Shown one piece after another: positions 1 to 5,810 of a stretch of DNA of 8,014 bases. Position 1 is the first letter of the stretch. Every line of letters starts with the position of its first letter. The stretch covers positions 1-8,014 of the forward strand of contig JBOHAD010000094.1 in assembly GCA_050697555.1 (NCBI GenBank), in the 5' to 3' direction. Source of the stretch: DASQWP01 sp050697555 (GTDB lineage: Bacteria; Actinomycetota; Thermoleophilia; Gaiellales; Gaiellaceae). Under the pieces are notes generated by a model, which was given only the letters and a program-made list of their open reading frames with translations, was not told the origin of the DNA and searched no databases. The translations under genes and the position numbers were made by a program.

Positions 1-1072
1 TGCCCCACTCCGCCTTCATGACGCAGACGTTGCAGCCGATGCACTCGCGGATCTCGCCGTACAGCCCCTCCTCGACCTTCTTGGGGAGGAACGGGTCGGA
101 GATCGAGGGCCGGGCCGCACCGATCAGGTCCCAGACCCCGCTCCGGACGATCTCCGCCATCCGATCGGGGTTCGTCAGACGACCCACGCCGACGATCGGC
201 TTCGCCGTCGCCTCCCGTACGCGCCCCGTCCACTCGAGCTGGTAGCCTTCGGGGAAGAACCGCGACGCGCCCGAGTCCTTCGACCACTCGGTGATCGAGC
301 CGACGTTGACGTCCCAAAGATCGACCAGGGCATCGGCCAGCCGAACGAAGGCGAGGGCCTCGTCGATCTCGATTCCGGCAGGTCCCAGCGCGTCAACACA
401 GAGACGGACGGCGATCGCGCACTCGTCGCCGATCGCCTCGCGCACGAGCTCGAGCGTCTCGAGCCAGAAGCGTGCCCGGTTCTCGAAGGAGCCGCCGTAC
501 TCGTCCGTGCGCCGGTTGTAGAAGGTCGAGAGGAACTGGAGCGGCAGGTAGCTGTGCCCGCCGTAGACGTAGACGATGTCGAAGCCCGCGTCGCGGGCGG
601 CGCGGGCGGCGCGCACCCAGTCCGCCTGGACGCGGCGGATGTCCTCCTTCTCCATCGTCTTCGGGACGACGAAGTGGTCGTAGTCGCTCGCAAGCTGGGA
701 AGGCGCCACGGCCGGAACGCGCGCCTCGAGCGCCCGCGCGTGCGCGCCTCCGTGCGTGAGCTCGATCCCCGCGAGCGACTCGAAGCGGTGCGCCTCCTCG
801 CACATGAGCGCGAGGTTGCGAAGGTCTTCCTCGTCCCAGAAGCGCGTGGAGACCACGGGCCAGAAGTCGGAGTCGACGCTCACGAGCGCCTCCTCCGTGC
901 AGACCGCTGCCCACCCGCCCTCGGCCTTCACGCCGCGGAAGCGAGCCTGCGAGCCCGGCTTCTCGCTCCCGAAGCCCGTGCAGTGGGGCACCTGGTAGAA
1001 GCGGTTTCTGAGCGTCTTCGGCCCAATGCGGACGGGCTCGAAGAGGACGTCGTGGCGAGGATCGCGCGGCAT
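1..1072 (-). CDS. TMADH/DMADH-family FMN and 4Fe-4S oxidoreductase, N-terminal half (partial, runs off left edge)
   Basis: Seen: 357 codons from ATG at 1072-1070 to the window edge with no stop. The start RDPRHDVLFEP matches, as I recall it, the extreme N-terminus of Methylophilus trimethylamine dehydrogenase, so the start is well supported. The part present is the FMN-binding TIM barrel plus the start of the iron-sulfur segment. Cys31 in VPHC matches the cysteine that covalently holds 6-S-cysteinyl FMN (Cys30 in TMADH). Tyr170, His173 and Asp266 match the catalytic triad Tyr169/His172/Asp267. Three cluster cysteines (344, 347, 350, CIGCNVC) are visible; the fourth and the C-terminal dinucleotide-binding domains lie outside. 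Known: such enzymes oxidise amines and pass electrons through FMN and 4Fe-4S to ETF. Odd: of the aromatic bowl Tyr60/Trp264/Trp355 only Trp263 remains; the others are Glu61 and Ala354, and the Trp105 position is Thr106. The substrate is therefore probably not trimethylamine. Alternatives: histamine, dimethylglycine or N-methylproline demethylase-like enzymes, or mycofactocin-associated OYE proteins. Family call sure, substrate unknown. Confidence 0.9.
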   Translation of the reverse strand, partial: MPRDPRHDVLFEPVRIGPKTLRNRFYQVPHCTGFGSEKPGSQARFRGVKAEGGWAAVCTEEALVSVDSDFWPVVSTRFWDEEDLRNLALMCEEAHRFESLAGIELTHGGAHARALEARVPAVAPSQLASDYDHFVVPKTMEKEDIRRVQADWVRAARAARDAGFDIVYVYGGHSYLPLQFLSTFYNRRTDEYGGSFENRARFWLETLELVREAIGDECAIAVRLCVDALGPAGIEIDEALAFVRLADALVDLWDVNVGSITEWSKDSGASRFFPEGYQLEWTGRVREATAKPIVGVGRLTNPDRMAEIVRSGVWDLIGAARPSISDPFLPKKVEEGLYGEIRECIGCNVCVMKAEWG

Positions 1073-1092
1073 CGAGGGGGATAGGATCGCGC
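1058..1092. repeat. Direct repeat AGGATCGCGC, two copies 25 bp apart, across the divergent start region
   Basis: The 10-mer AGGATCGCGC occurs exactly at 1058-1067 and 1083-1092. The first copy lies inside the first codons of the leftward oxidoreductase, where the family-conserved Arg-Asp-Pro-Arg residues constrain it. The second lies in the 22-bp gap just before the rightward GTG start and is not explained by coding. It could be a pair of regulator half-sites controlling both genes, or chance in GC-rich DNA. No regulator gene is present to match it. Confidence 0.4.
1082..1087 (+). promoter_or_regulatory. Candidate -10 element (TAGGAT) for leaderless transcription of the ThDP gene
   Basis: TAGGAT fits the actinobacterial -10 pattern TANNNT and ends 7 nt before the GTG at 1095, the spacing expected if transcription begins at the start codon (a leaderless mRNA, common in actinobacteria). 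No convincing -35 hexamer is visible upstream. The same purines could instead act as a weak ribosome binding site (AGGA at 1083-1086, 8 nt from the GTG), so the role is uncertain. Confidence 0.35.
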
Positions 1093-1094
1093 CT

Positions 1095-2708
1095 GTGGCG
1101 CAGGCGGTCAAAGCGCGTACGGGCGGTCACCTCGTCGCCGAGTCCCTCGAGGCGCTCGGGGCCGAGGTCTGCTTGGGCGTGCCGGGCGTCCACGCGCTCG
1201 CGATCTGGGAGGGCCTGCGCGCCACGGAGATCCGCACGGTCGGCTTCCGCACGGAGCTGAACGCCGGCTTCGCCGCGGACGGGTACGCCCGCGTGAGCGG
1301 GCGTCCCGCGCCGCTTCTCCTCTCCACCGGCCCGGGCGCGCTCATCTCGCTCGCGGCGCTGATGGAGGCCGCGAGCGCGCACGTCCCGGTCGTCGCCGTG
1401 GCGAGCCAGATCCCGAGCGAGCTGCTCGGCGCGGGGCGCGGCTACCTGCACGAGCTGCCCGACCAGCTCGCCTCCTTCGCCCCGGTGGTCAAGCGGGCGA
1501 GGCGCGTGGAGAGCGCCGGCGAGATCCCTGCGGTTCTCGCGGACGCCTGGCGGCGTGCTCTGACGCCGCCGAGCGGCCCCGTCTTCGTCGAGATCCCCGT
1601 GGACTATCTCGGAGGCGAGACATCCGTCTCGCCTCCGAAGGAGCTGGACGCAACTCCGCAGGCGCCTCCGCTACCCGACGTCGACGAGGCGGCACGCGTC
1701 CTGTCGCAGTCGGAGCGGCCCGTTTTGTGGGCTGGGGGCGGCGTCGCCCGCTCCGGAGCCTGGGAGGAGCTCGCAGAGCTCGCGCGCCGCCTCGATGCGC
1801 CCGTGGCGACGACGTACATGGGCAAGGGCGCCTTCCCTGAGGACGACCCGCTCGCGGCCGGCTGCGCCTGCGACGAGGCCGCCTTTCGCGAGCTCGTCGA
1901 GGGGGCCGACATCCTCCTCTGCGTCGGCACCGAGCTCGGCGCCGAGACGACGCAGCAATACGGGCTCTCCTTCTCGGGGCGCCTCGTCCAGATCGACGCC
2001 GCGCCCGACCGGATCGGCGCCACTTATCCCGCGGTCGGACTCGTCGGCGACGCGAAGGCCGTCCTGGGCGCGCTGCTCCAGCGGGTCGAGCAGAGGAGCG
2101 GCGACGGCGCGGAGCGCGCGGCCGCCGTCGAGCGGCGCGTCGAGACCGGTCTCGACGAGCAGGGACGGGAGCTCGAGCGGGGTCTCCTGCGGACGATCCG
2201 CGAGGTGCTCCCGCGAGACGCCGTCCACGCCTGGGACATGACCATCCTCGCCTACTGGGCCGCCGCCCACCTTCCGGCCCTCACACCCCGCCGTTTTCTG
2301 TACCCCCTCGGGTCGGGCACGCTCGGCTACGCCTGGCCGGCCGCGCTGGGCGCTTCGCTCGCCCTCCCCGGGACGCCCGCGCTCGCCGTCGCCGGCGACG
2401 GAGGCGTCCTCTACGGGCTCCAGGAGCTGGCCGTCGCCCGCCAGCACGGCCTCGAGGCCGTGCTCCTCGTCGTCGACGACGGCGGCTACGGGATCCTGCG
2501 CGAGTACCAGCGCGACTCCTTCGGCGAGACGACCTCGGTCGAGCTCGCCGGCCCCGACGTCGTCGCGCTCGCGGAGGCGTACGGCGTCTCCGCCGAGGCG
2601 ACCACTCCGGAAGGGCTCGGCGACGCGCTCGCCCGAGGGCTTGCCCGCGAGGGGCCGGCCGTCGTACACCTACCCGCTCTGCTCGAGATGTGGTCGCCGA
2701 CCGAGTGA
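1095..2708 (+). CDS. ThDP-dependent 2-oxo-acid decarboxylase-like enzyme (acetolactate synthase superfamily, AruI-like)
   Basis: 537 aa, full length for the three-domain ThDP family. Residues about 1-170 form the PYR domain, with the cofactor-activating Glu54 in FRTELNAGFAADGYAR. About 185-330 form the central domain (RPVLWAGGGVARSG at 199-212). About 350-537 form the PP domain, with GDG at 424-426. Known: these cytosolic enzymes cleave or join 2-oxo acids through a ThDP carbanion. PGVH (30-33) and LHELPDQ (118-124) resemble, from memory, 5-guanidino-2-oxopentanoate decarboxylase AruI more than IlvB; no ilvN or ilvC is nearby. Odd: the second metal ligand, normally Asn in NNxxYG, is Asp452 (VVDDGGYG). 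Start: GTG at 1095 leaves 22 bp to the divergent gene; an upstream ATG at 1026 would add 23 unconserved residues and overlap that gene by 47 bp. The stop overlaps the aminotransferase start (GTGA), so the two are probably translationally coupled. The coupled aminotransferase could supply a 2-oxo acid substrate. Family sure; decarboxylase versus carboligase not settled. Confidence 0.88.
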   Translation: MAQAVKARTGGHLVAESLEALGAEVCLGVPGVHALAIWEGLRATEIRTVGFRTELNAGFAADGYARVSGRPAPLLLSTGPGALISLAALMEAASAHVPVVAVASQIPSELLGAGRGYLHELPDQLASFAPVVKRARRVESAGEIPAVLADAWRRALTPPSGPVFVEIPVDYLGGETSVSPPKELDATPQAPPLPDVDEAARVLSQSERPVLWAGGGVARSGAWEELAELARRLDAPVATTYMGKGAFPEDDPLAAGCACDEAAFRELVEGADILLCVGTELGAETTQQYGLSFSGRLVQIDAAPDRIGATYPAVGLVGDAKAVLGALLQRVEQRSGDGAERAAAVERRVETGLDEQGRELERGLLRTIREVLPRDAVHAWDMTILAYWAAAHLPALTPRRFLYPLGSGTLGYAWPAALGASLALPGTPALAVAGDGGVLYGLQELAVARQHGLEAVLLVVDDGGYGILREYQRDSFGETTSVELAGPDVVALAEAYGVSAEATTPEGLGDALARGLAREGPAVVHLPALLEMWSPTE

Positions 2709-3832
2709 CCGACTGGAGCAGCCTCGTCCGGCCGTCGCTCGTCGGCATCGCGCCCTACGACCCCGGCCCGAGCCTGGAGGAGCTCAAGGCGGAGCACGGC
2801 CTCGACGAGATCGTGAAGCTCAACTGGAACGAGGGGCTCCAGGGACCGTTCCCGGGCGTGGCGGAGGCGGTCGTGGCCGAGCTGGAGAACGCCTGGATGT
2901 ACCCGGAGCAGGCGTACACCCAGTTTCGCGAGGCCGTGGGCGCATGGGTCGGCACGCGCGCCGAGCGAATCGTGCCCGGCCACGGGATCCAGGCGCTCAT
3001 CGGCACCGTGGCGCACGCGTTCCTCGACCCGGGGGACGCCGTCGTCGTGGCGACGCCCACCTACGGCCTCTACGCTCAGGTCTGCGCCGCCGTGGGGGCA
3101 CGAGTCGAGCGCGTGCCCGGCCGGGGGCTCCGGCACGACCTCGAGGCCGTTGCGGACGCCGCTCTGAGGACGGAAGCCAGGCTCGCCTGGATCTGCGATC
3201 CCAACAACCCGACGGGCTCGCTCGTCGAGCAGGGCGAATGGGAGGCGTTCCTCGACACCCTGCCGGAGGGCTGCGCGGTCGTCGTCGACGAAGCCTACGT
3301 CGAGTACGTCGACCCGGCGCGCCGCCTGCGGCGCGAGCAGGACGTCGAAGCCGGACGACCGGTGATCCTCCTGCGCACGTTCTCGAAGATCTTCGGCCTG
3401 GCGGGGCTCCGGCTCGGATACGCCGTCGCGCACGAGTCGCTCGCCGCGTTCCTAGACGTCGTGCAGGAACCCTTCAACGTCAACCGGGCCGCCCTCGCGG
3501 CCGGCCGCGCGAGCCTGGCGGGCCGCGAAGTCGTGGACGAGCGCCGCCGCGAGAACACGGCCGCGCGCGAGCTTCTCTCCGAGAGGCTGCGCGACGGGGG
3601 TGCCGGCCCGGCCCCCTCGGAGGCGAACTTCGTGCTCGTCGACGTCGGGGTCGACGACCTCGCGCTGTACGACCGTCTCCTGCGCCGCGGGCTGCTCGTC
3701 CGGCCGGGGAGCGAGTTCGGCCTCGACAGCATGGTGCGGATCACCGTCGGGCCGGAGCCGCTCATGGAACGGGTCGCGGGCGAGCTGGCGCGCGCGCGCG
3801 AGGAGCTCCTCGGAGCGGGAGCTGCGCGGTGA
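2705..3832 (+). CDS. PLP-dependent class I/II aminotransferase, HisC-like
   Basis: 375 aa from GTG at 2705, complete for fold-type I aminotransferases of the histidinol-phosphate aminotransferase group. The N-terminus (LVRPSLVGIAPYDPG, then KLNWNEG) has the HisC layout. DPNNPTG (165-171) holds the PLP-binding Asn, VVVDEAYVEY (192-201) the Asp and Tyr that contact PLP, and TFSKIFGLAGLRLGY (225-239) the Schiff-base Lys228 and phosphate-binding Arg236. Arg345 in VRITVG is the likely substrate carboxylate contact. Known: such enzymes exchange an amino group between an amino acid and a 2-oxo acid; some HisC-like members instead decarboxylate threonine phosphate. No other histidine gene is near, so a housekeeping HisC role is not supported. 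The start is chosen because GTG overlaps the upstream TGA by 4 nt; an in-frame GTG at 2690 would add five residues. No clear Shine-Dalgarno is seen, consistent with translational coupling. With the ThDP enzyme it suggests an amino acid to 2-oxo acid to decarboxylation route (inference). Substrate unknown. Confidence 0.88.
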   Translation: MTDWSSLVRPSLVGIAPYDPGPSLEELKAEHGLDEIVKLNWNEGLQGPFPGVAEAVVAELENAWMYPEQAYTQFREAVGAWVGTRAERIVPGHGIQALIGTVAHAFLDPGDAVVVATPTYGLYAQVCAAVGARVERVPGRGLRHDLEAVADAALRTEARLAWICDPNNPTGSLVEQGEWEAFLDTLPEGCAVVVDEAYVEYVDPARRLRREQDVEAGRPVILLRTFSKIFGLAGLRLGYAVAHESLAAFLDVVQEPFNVNRAALAAGRASLAGREVVDERRRENTAARELLSERLRDGGAGPAPSEANFVLVDVGVDDLALYDRLLRRGLLVRPGSEFGLDSMVRITVGPEPLMERVAGELARAREELLGAGAAR

Positions 3833-4992
3833 TCAGCGTCCCCGAACTCCCTCCCGAGATCGTCGAGCTGAAGGGGCGGGCCGCCCGCTTCGTCGAAGAG
3901 GAGCTCTATCCTGCGGAGGAGCACATTCTCGAGCGCGGCGGAATCGACCACAGGGAGGTCGAGGAGCTGAAGGCGAAGGCGCGCGCGGCCGGCTTCTCGA
4001 ACTACAACATCCCCGAGGAGTACGGCGGCCGGGATCTCCCCGTGCTCGCCCAGGTGGCGATCGAGGAGGAGGGCGGCAAGGCGACGAACGGGCTCGGCTT
4101 CATCGTCTGCGAGCGCGGGCCACGGGAGCTCCTCGAGCTTGCAAGCCCCGAGCAGATCGAGCGCTTCGTCCTGCCCGTGCTCAGGCACGAGATGCAGGAG
4201 GCGTGGGCGATCACCGAGCCCGGGGCGGGATCGGACGTGAGTGCGATCGCAACGACCGCCGTGCGCGACGACGGCGACTGGCTGCTGAACGGGGAGAAGT
4301 GGTTCGTCACGGGAGGAGAAGATTCCGACTACCTGATCGTCCTAGCGCGGGAGGGCGGCGAGCAGGCGCTGTTCCTCGTCGAGAAGGACGCACCCGGCTG
4401 CGAGATGAGCCGGGTCCCGCGCTTCATGCACGACCCCTACATCTACACACATCCCGAGTTCCACTTCGAGGCCTGCCGCGTGCCGGACGAGAACCGCGTG
4501 CCGAGCGGCGGCGCCGAGGGCGCGAAGAGGTGGTTCACGGTCGAGCGCCTCATGATCGCGGCGCGCTGCTGCGGCGCCGCCGAGAGGCTGATCGGCCTCG
4601 CGCGAGAGTGGGCGCTCGAGCGGGAGGCGTTCGATCGCCCGATCGCGGAGCACCAGGGCGTCCAGTTCCCCCTGGCAGACTCCCTGACGGAGCTCCTGGC
4701 CGCACGGCTCATGACGTACCACGCCGCAAACGAGGTCGACGCGAACGCGGACGCCAGCGTCGTGCACGGAAAGGTCGCGATGGCAAAGCTGTACTCGTCG
4801 GAGATGGCGGGCCGGGTGGCCGACCGGGCGGTCCAGATCTTGGGCGGGCGCGGCTACATGGCCGAGAACCCCGCCGAGCGCCACTTCCGCGAGCTGCGCG
4901 TCGATCGCATCTGGGAGGGGACGAGCGAGATCCAGCGAGTGATCGTCGCGCGGGGACTGCTCAAGCGCGGCATCGCGCCGTACGCCGGGTAG
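3829..4992 (+). CDS. Acyl-CoA dehydrogenase (FAD, ETF-linked), complete
   Basis: 387 aa, the usual length. The helical N-terminal domain spans about 1-120. The middle beta domain has the flavin and substrate motif AITEPGAGSD (127-136) and the WFVTG segment (158-162). The C-terminal helical domain has RWFTVER (234-240), AFDRPIAEHQ (267-276) and the FAD-binding QILGGRGYM (336-343). Glu363 in RIWEGTSEIQ aligns with the catalytic base of medium-chain acyl-CoA dehydrogenase, so the enzyme should be active. Known: it makes a 2-enoyl-CoA and reduces ETF. Start: GTG at 3829 shares GTGA with the aminotransferase stop, and GGGAG at 3817-3821 sits 7 nt upstream; the first in-frame Met is at residue 122, so GTG is the only sensible start. 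It is the last gene of the rightward operon. Chain length or branching preference cannot be read from the sequence; the WEGTSEIQ form also occurs in isovaleryl-CoA and CaiA-like enzymes. Confidence 0.92.
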   Translation: MISVPELPPEIVELKGRAARFVEEELYPAEEHILERGGIDHREVEELKAKARAAGFSNYNIPEEYGGRDLPVLAQVAIEEEGGKATNGLGFIVCERGPRELLELASPEQIERFVLPVLRHEMQEAWAITEPGAGSDVSAIATTAVRDDGDWLLNGEKWFVTGGEDSDYLIVLAREGGEQALFLVEKDAPGCEMSRVPRFMHDPYIYTHPEFHFEACRVPDENRVPSGGAEGAKRWFTVERLMIAARCCGAAERLIGLAREWALEREAFDRPIAEHQGVQFPLADSLTELLAARLMTYHAANEVDANADASVVHGKVAMAKLYSSEMAGRVADRAVQILGGRGYMAENPAERHFRELRVDRIWEGTSEIQRVIVARGLLKRGIAPYAG

Positions 4993-5003
4993 GCCGGGGC
5001 CTA
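4990..5003. other. 14-bp inverted repeat formed by the two convergent stop codons
   Basis: TAGGCC-GG-GGCCTA is a perfect inverted repeat with a 2-nt centre. Its left end is the TAG stop of the rightward acyl-CoA dehydrogenase (4990-4992) and its right end, read on the minus strand, is the TAG stop of the leftward dehydrogenase (5001-5003). The genes are 8 bp apart. The stem is short, the centre is too tight for a normal hairpin and no T-run follows, so it is at best a weak bidirectional pause or terminator. Confidence 0.3.
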
Positions 5004-5810
5004 GTCGCGCCGCTGCTTGCCCAGCGCGGGCAGGTAGGACTCCTGCTCGAGCCAGTGGCCGCCGTCGATCGTGAGCGTCTCCCCGGTGATGTAGCCCGCG
5101 TGCGGCGAGAGGAGGGCCGCGCCCCAGGCGGCCACCTCCTCCGGCGTGGCCAGGCGGCCGAGCGGCACCGTCGCCGCCACCCGCGCGCGATCCTCTTCCG
5201 TCGGCCAAAGCGCAGCGCCCGCGCCCTCCGTGTCGGTGGGGCCGGGACAGATGCAGTTCGCGCGGATCCCGTGCTGCGCCCACTCGACTGCGAGCGTGCG
5301 CGTGAGCGCGACCACGCCCGCCTTCGCCGCGGCGGAGTGGACGGTCCCCGGACCGCCTGTCCAGGCATAGCTCGCGATCACGCTCAGGATGGCGCCCCCG
5401 TCTCCCTGCTCCATCATGCGCCGCCCCGCCGCGCGCGAGCAGAGGAAGGAGCCGTCGAGCACGATCGAGACGACCGCGCGCCAGCCATTCGGCGAGAGGT
5501 CTTCCGCCCGGACGACGAAGTTGCCGGCCGCGTTGTTGACGAGCACGTCGACGCGGCCGAGCTCGGAGACCGTCGCCTCGACGAGGGCGTCCACGGCAGC
5601 CGGGTCGCGCACGTCCGTCGGCTGGGCCAGCCCGCGCCGCCCGTGCTCCTCGACCAGTCGGACGGTCTCCGCGAGCGGCTCCGGCCGGCGCCCCGCGACC
5701 GCGACGTCGGCTCCCAGCCGAGCGAGCTCGACTGCCAGCGCCCGGCCGAGCCCGCTACCGCCGCCGGTGACGACGGCGACGCGGCCGTCGAAGGTTCCCT
5801 CAGCGAGCAT
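5001..5810 (-). CDS. Short-chain dehydrogenase with 2,4-dienoyl-CoA reductase (DECR-type) active site
   Basis: 269 aa, complete. The Rossmann motif TGGGSGLG (15-22) and AGRR (39-42), whose arginines favour NADPH, lie at the N-terminus; NNAAGN is at 92-97. The active site is not the classical Tyr-x-x-x-Lys: that Tyr position is Ser159, with Lys163, and a Tyr lies earlier at 148. As I recall human DECR1, its Asn148, Tyr199, Ser210 and Lys214 have exactly the same spacings as Asn97, Tyr148, Ser159 and Lys163 here. NNAAGNF, LSPNGW, SAAAKAGV and PGP also follow the DECR pattern. Known: DECR reduces 2,4-dienoyl-CoA to 3-enoyl-CoA with NADPH, letting beta-oxidation pass even-position double bonds. 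Neighbours: the start overlaps the end of the ADP-forming acyl-CoA synthetase gene by 11 nt, with a strong Shine-Dalgarno inside it; it is the last gene of the leftward operon. A related enoyl-CoA substrate is possible. Confidence 0.88.
   Translation of the reverse strand: MLAEGTFDGRVAVVTGGGSGLGRALAVELARLGADVAVAGRRPEPLAETVRLVEEHGRRGLAQPTDVRDPAAVDALVEATVSELGRVDVLVNNAAGNFVVRAEDLSPNGWRAVVSIVLDGSFLCSRAAGRRMMEQGDGGAILSVIASYAWTGGPGTVHSAAAKAGVVALTRTLAVEWAQHGIRANCICPGPTDTEGAGAALWPTEEDRARVAATVPLGRLATPEEVAAWGAALLSPHAGYITGETLTIDGGHWLEQESYLPALGKQRRD

Noticed and set aside
593..610. Tandem 9-bp repeat GCGGGCGGC
   Set aside because: It falls in coding sequence for an Ala/Arg-rich helix (AARAARDAG) that is conserved in the family; codon bias explains it.
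1..1072. Calling the first gene E. coli-type fadH (OYE-type 2,4-dienoyl-CoA reductase)
   Set aside because: Same superfamily, but the N-terminus, the flavin-linking Cys31 and the Tyr/His/Asp set follow TMADH far more closely.
1026..1094. Upstream ATG start for the ThDP gene
   Set aside because: It would add 23 residues unlike the family and overlap the divergent gene by 47 bp; GTG at 1095 gives the usual N-terminus.
393..1451. Long open frame on the minus strand (352 codons) crossing the divergent gene boundary
   Set aside because: It is a shadow frame: Arg/Ala-rich with no recognisable family, and it overlaps both the TMADH-like gene in another frame and the ThDP gene antisense, each of which has clear conserved motifs.
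1671..2669. 332-codon open frame antisense to the ThDP gene
   Set aside because: High-GC DNA leaves antisense frames open. The translation has no motif, while the plus strand encodes the ThDP family from end to end.
1095..2708. Calling the ThDP gene ilvB (acetolactate synthase)
   Set aside because: No ilvN or ilvC neighbour, and the PGVH and LHELPDQ motifs point to a different branch.
3788..3811. Alternating GC run and the palindrome GAGGAGCTCCTC near the aminotransferase end
   Set aside because: Both encode an ordinary C-terminal helix (ARAREELL) and have no T-run or spacing that suggests a terminator or operator.
2705..3832. Calling the aminotransferase hisC
   Set aside because: No histidine biosynthesis gene nearby, and it is coupled to a ThDP enzyme; the HisC-like group has many substrates.
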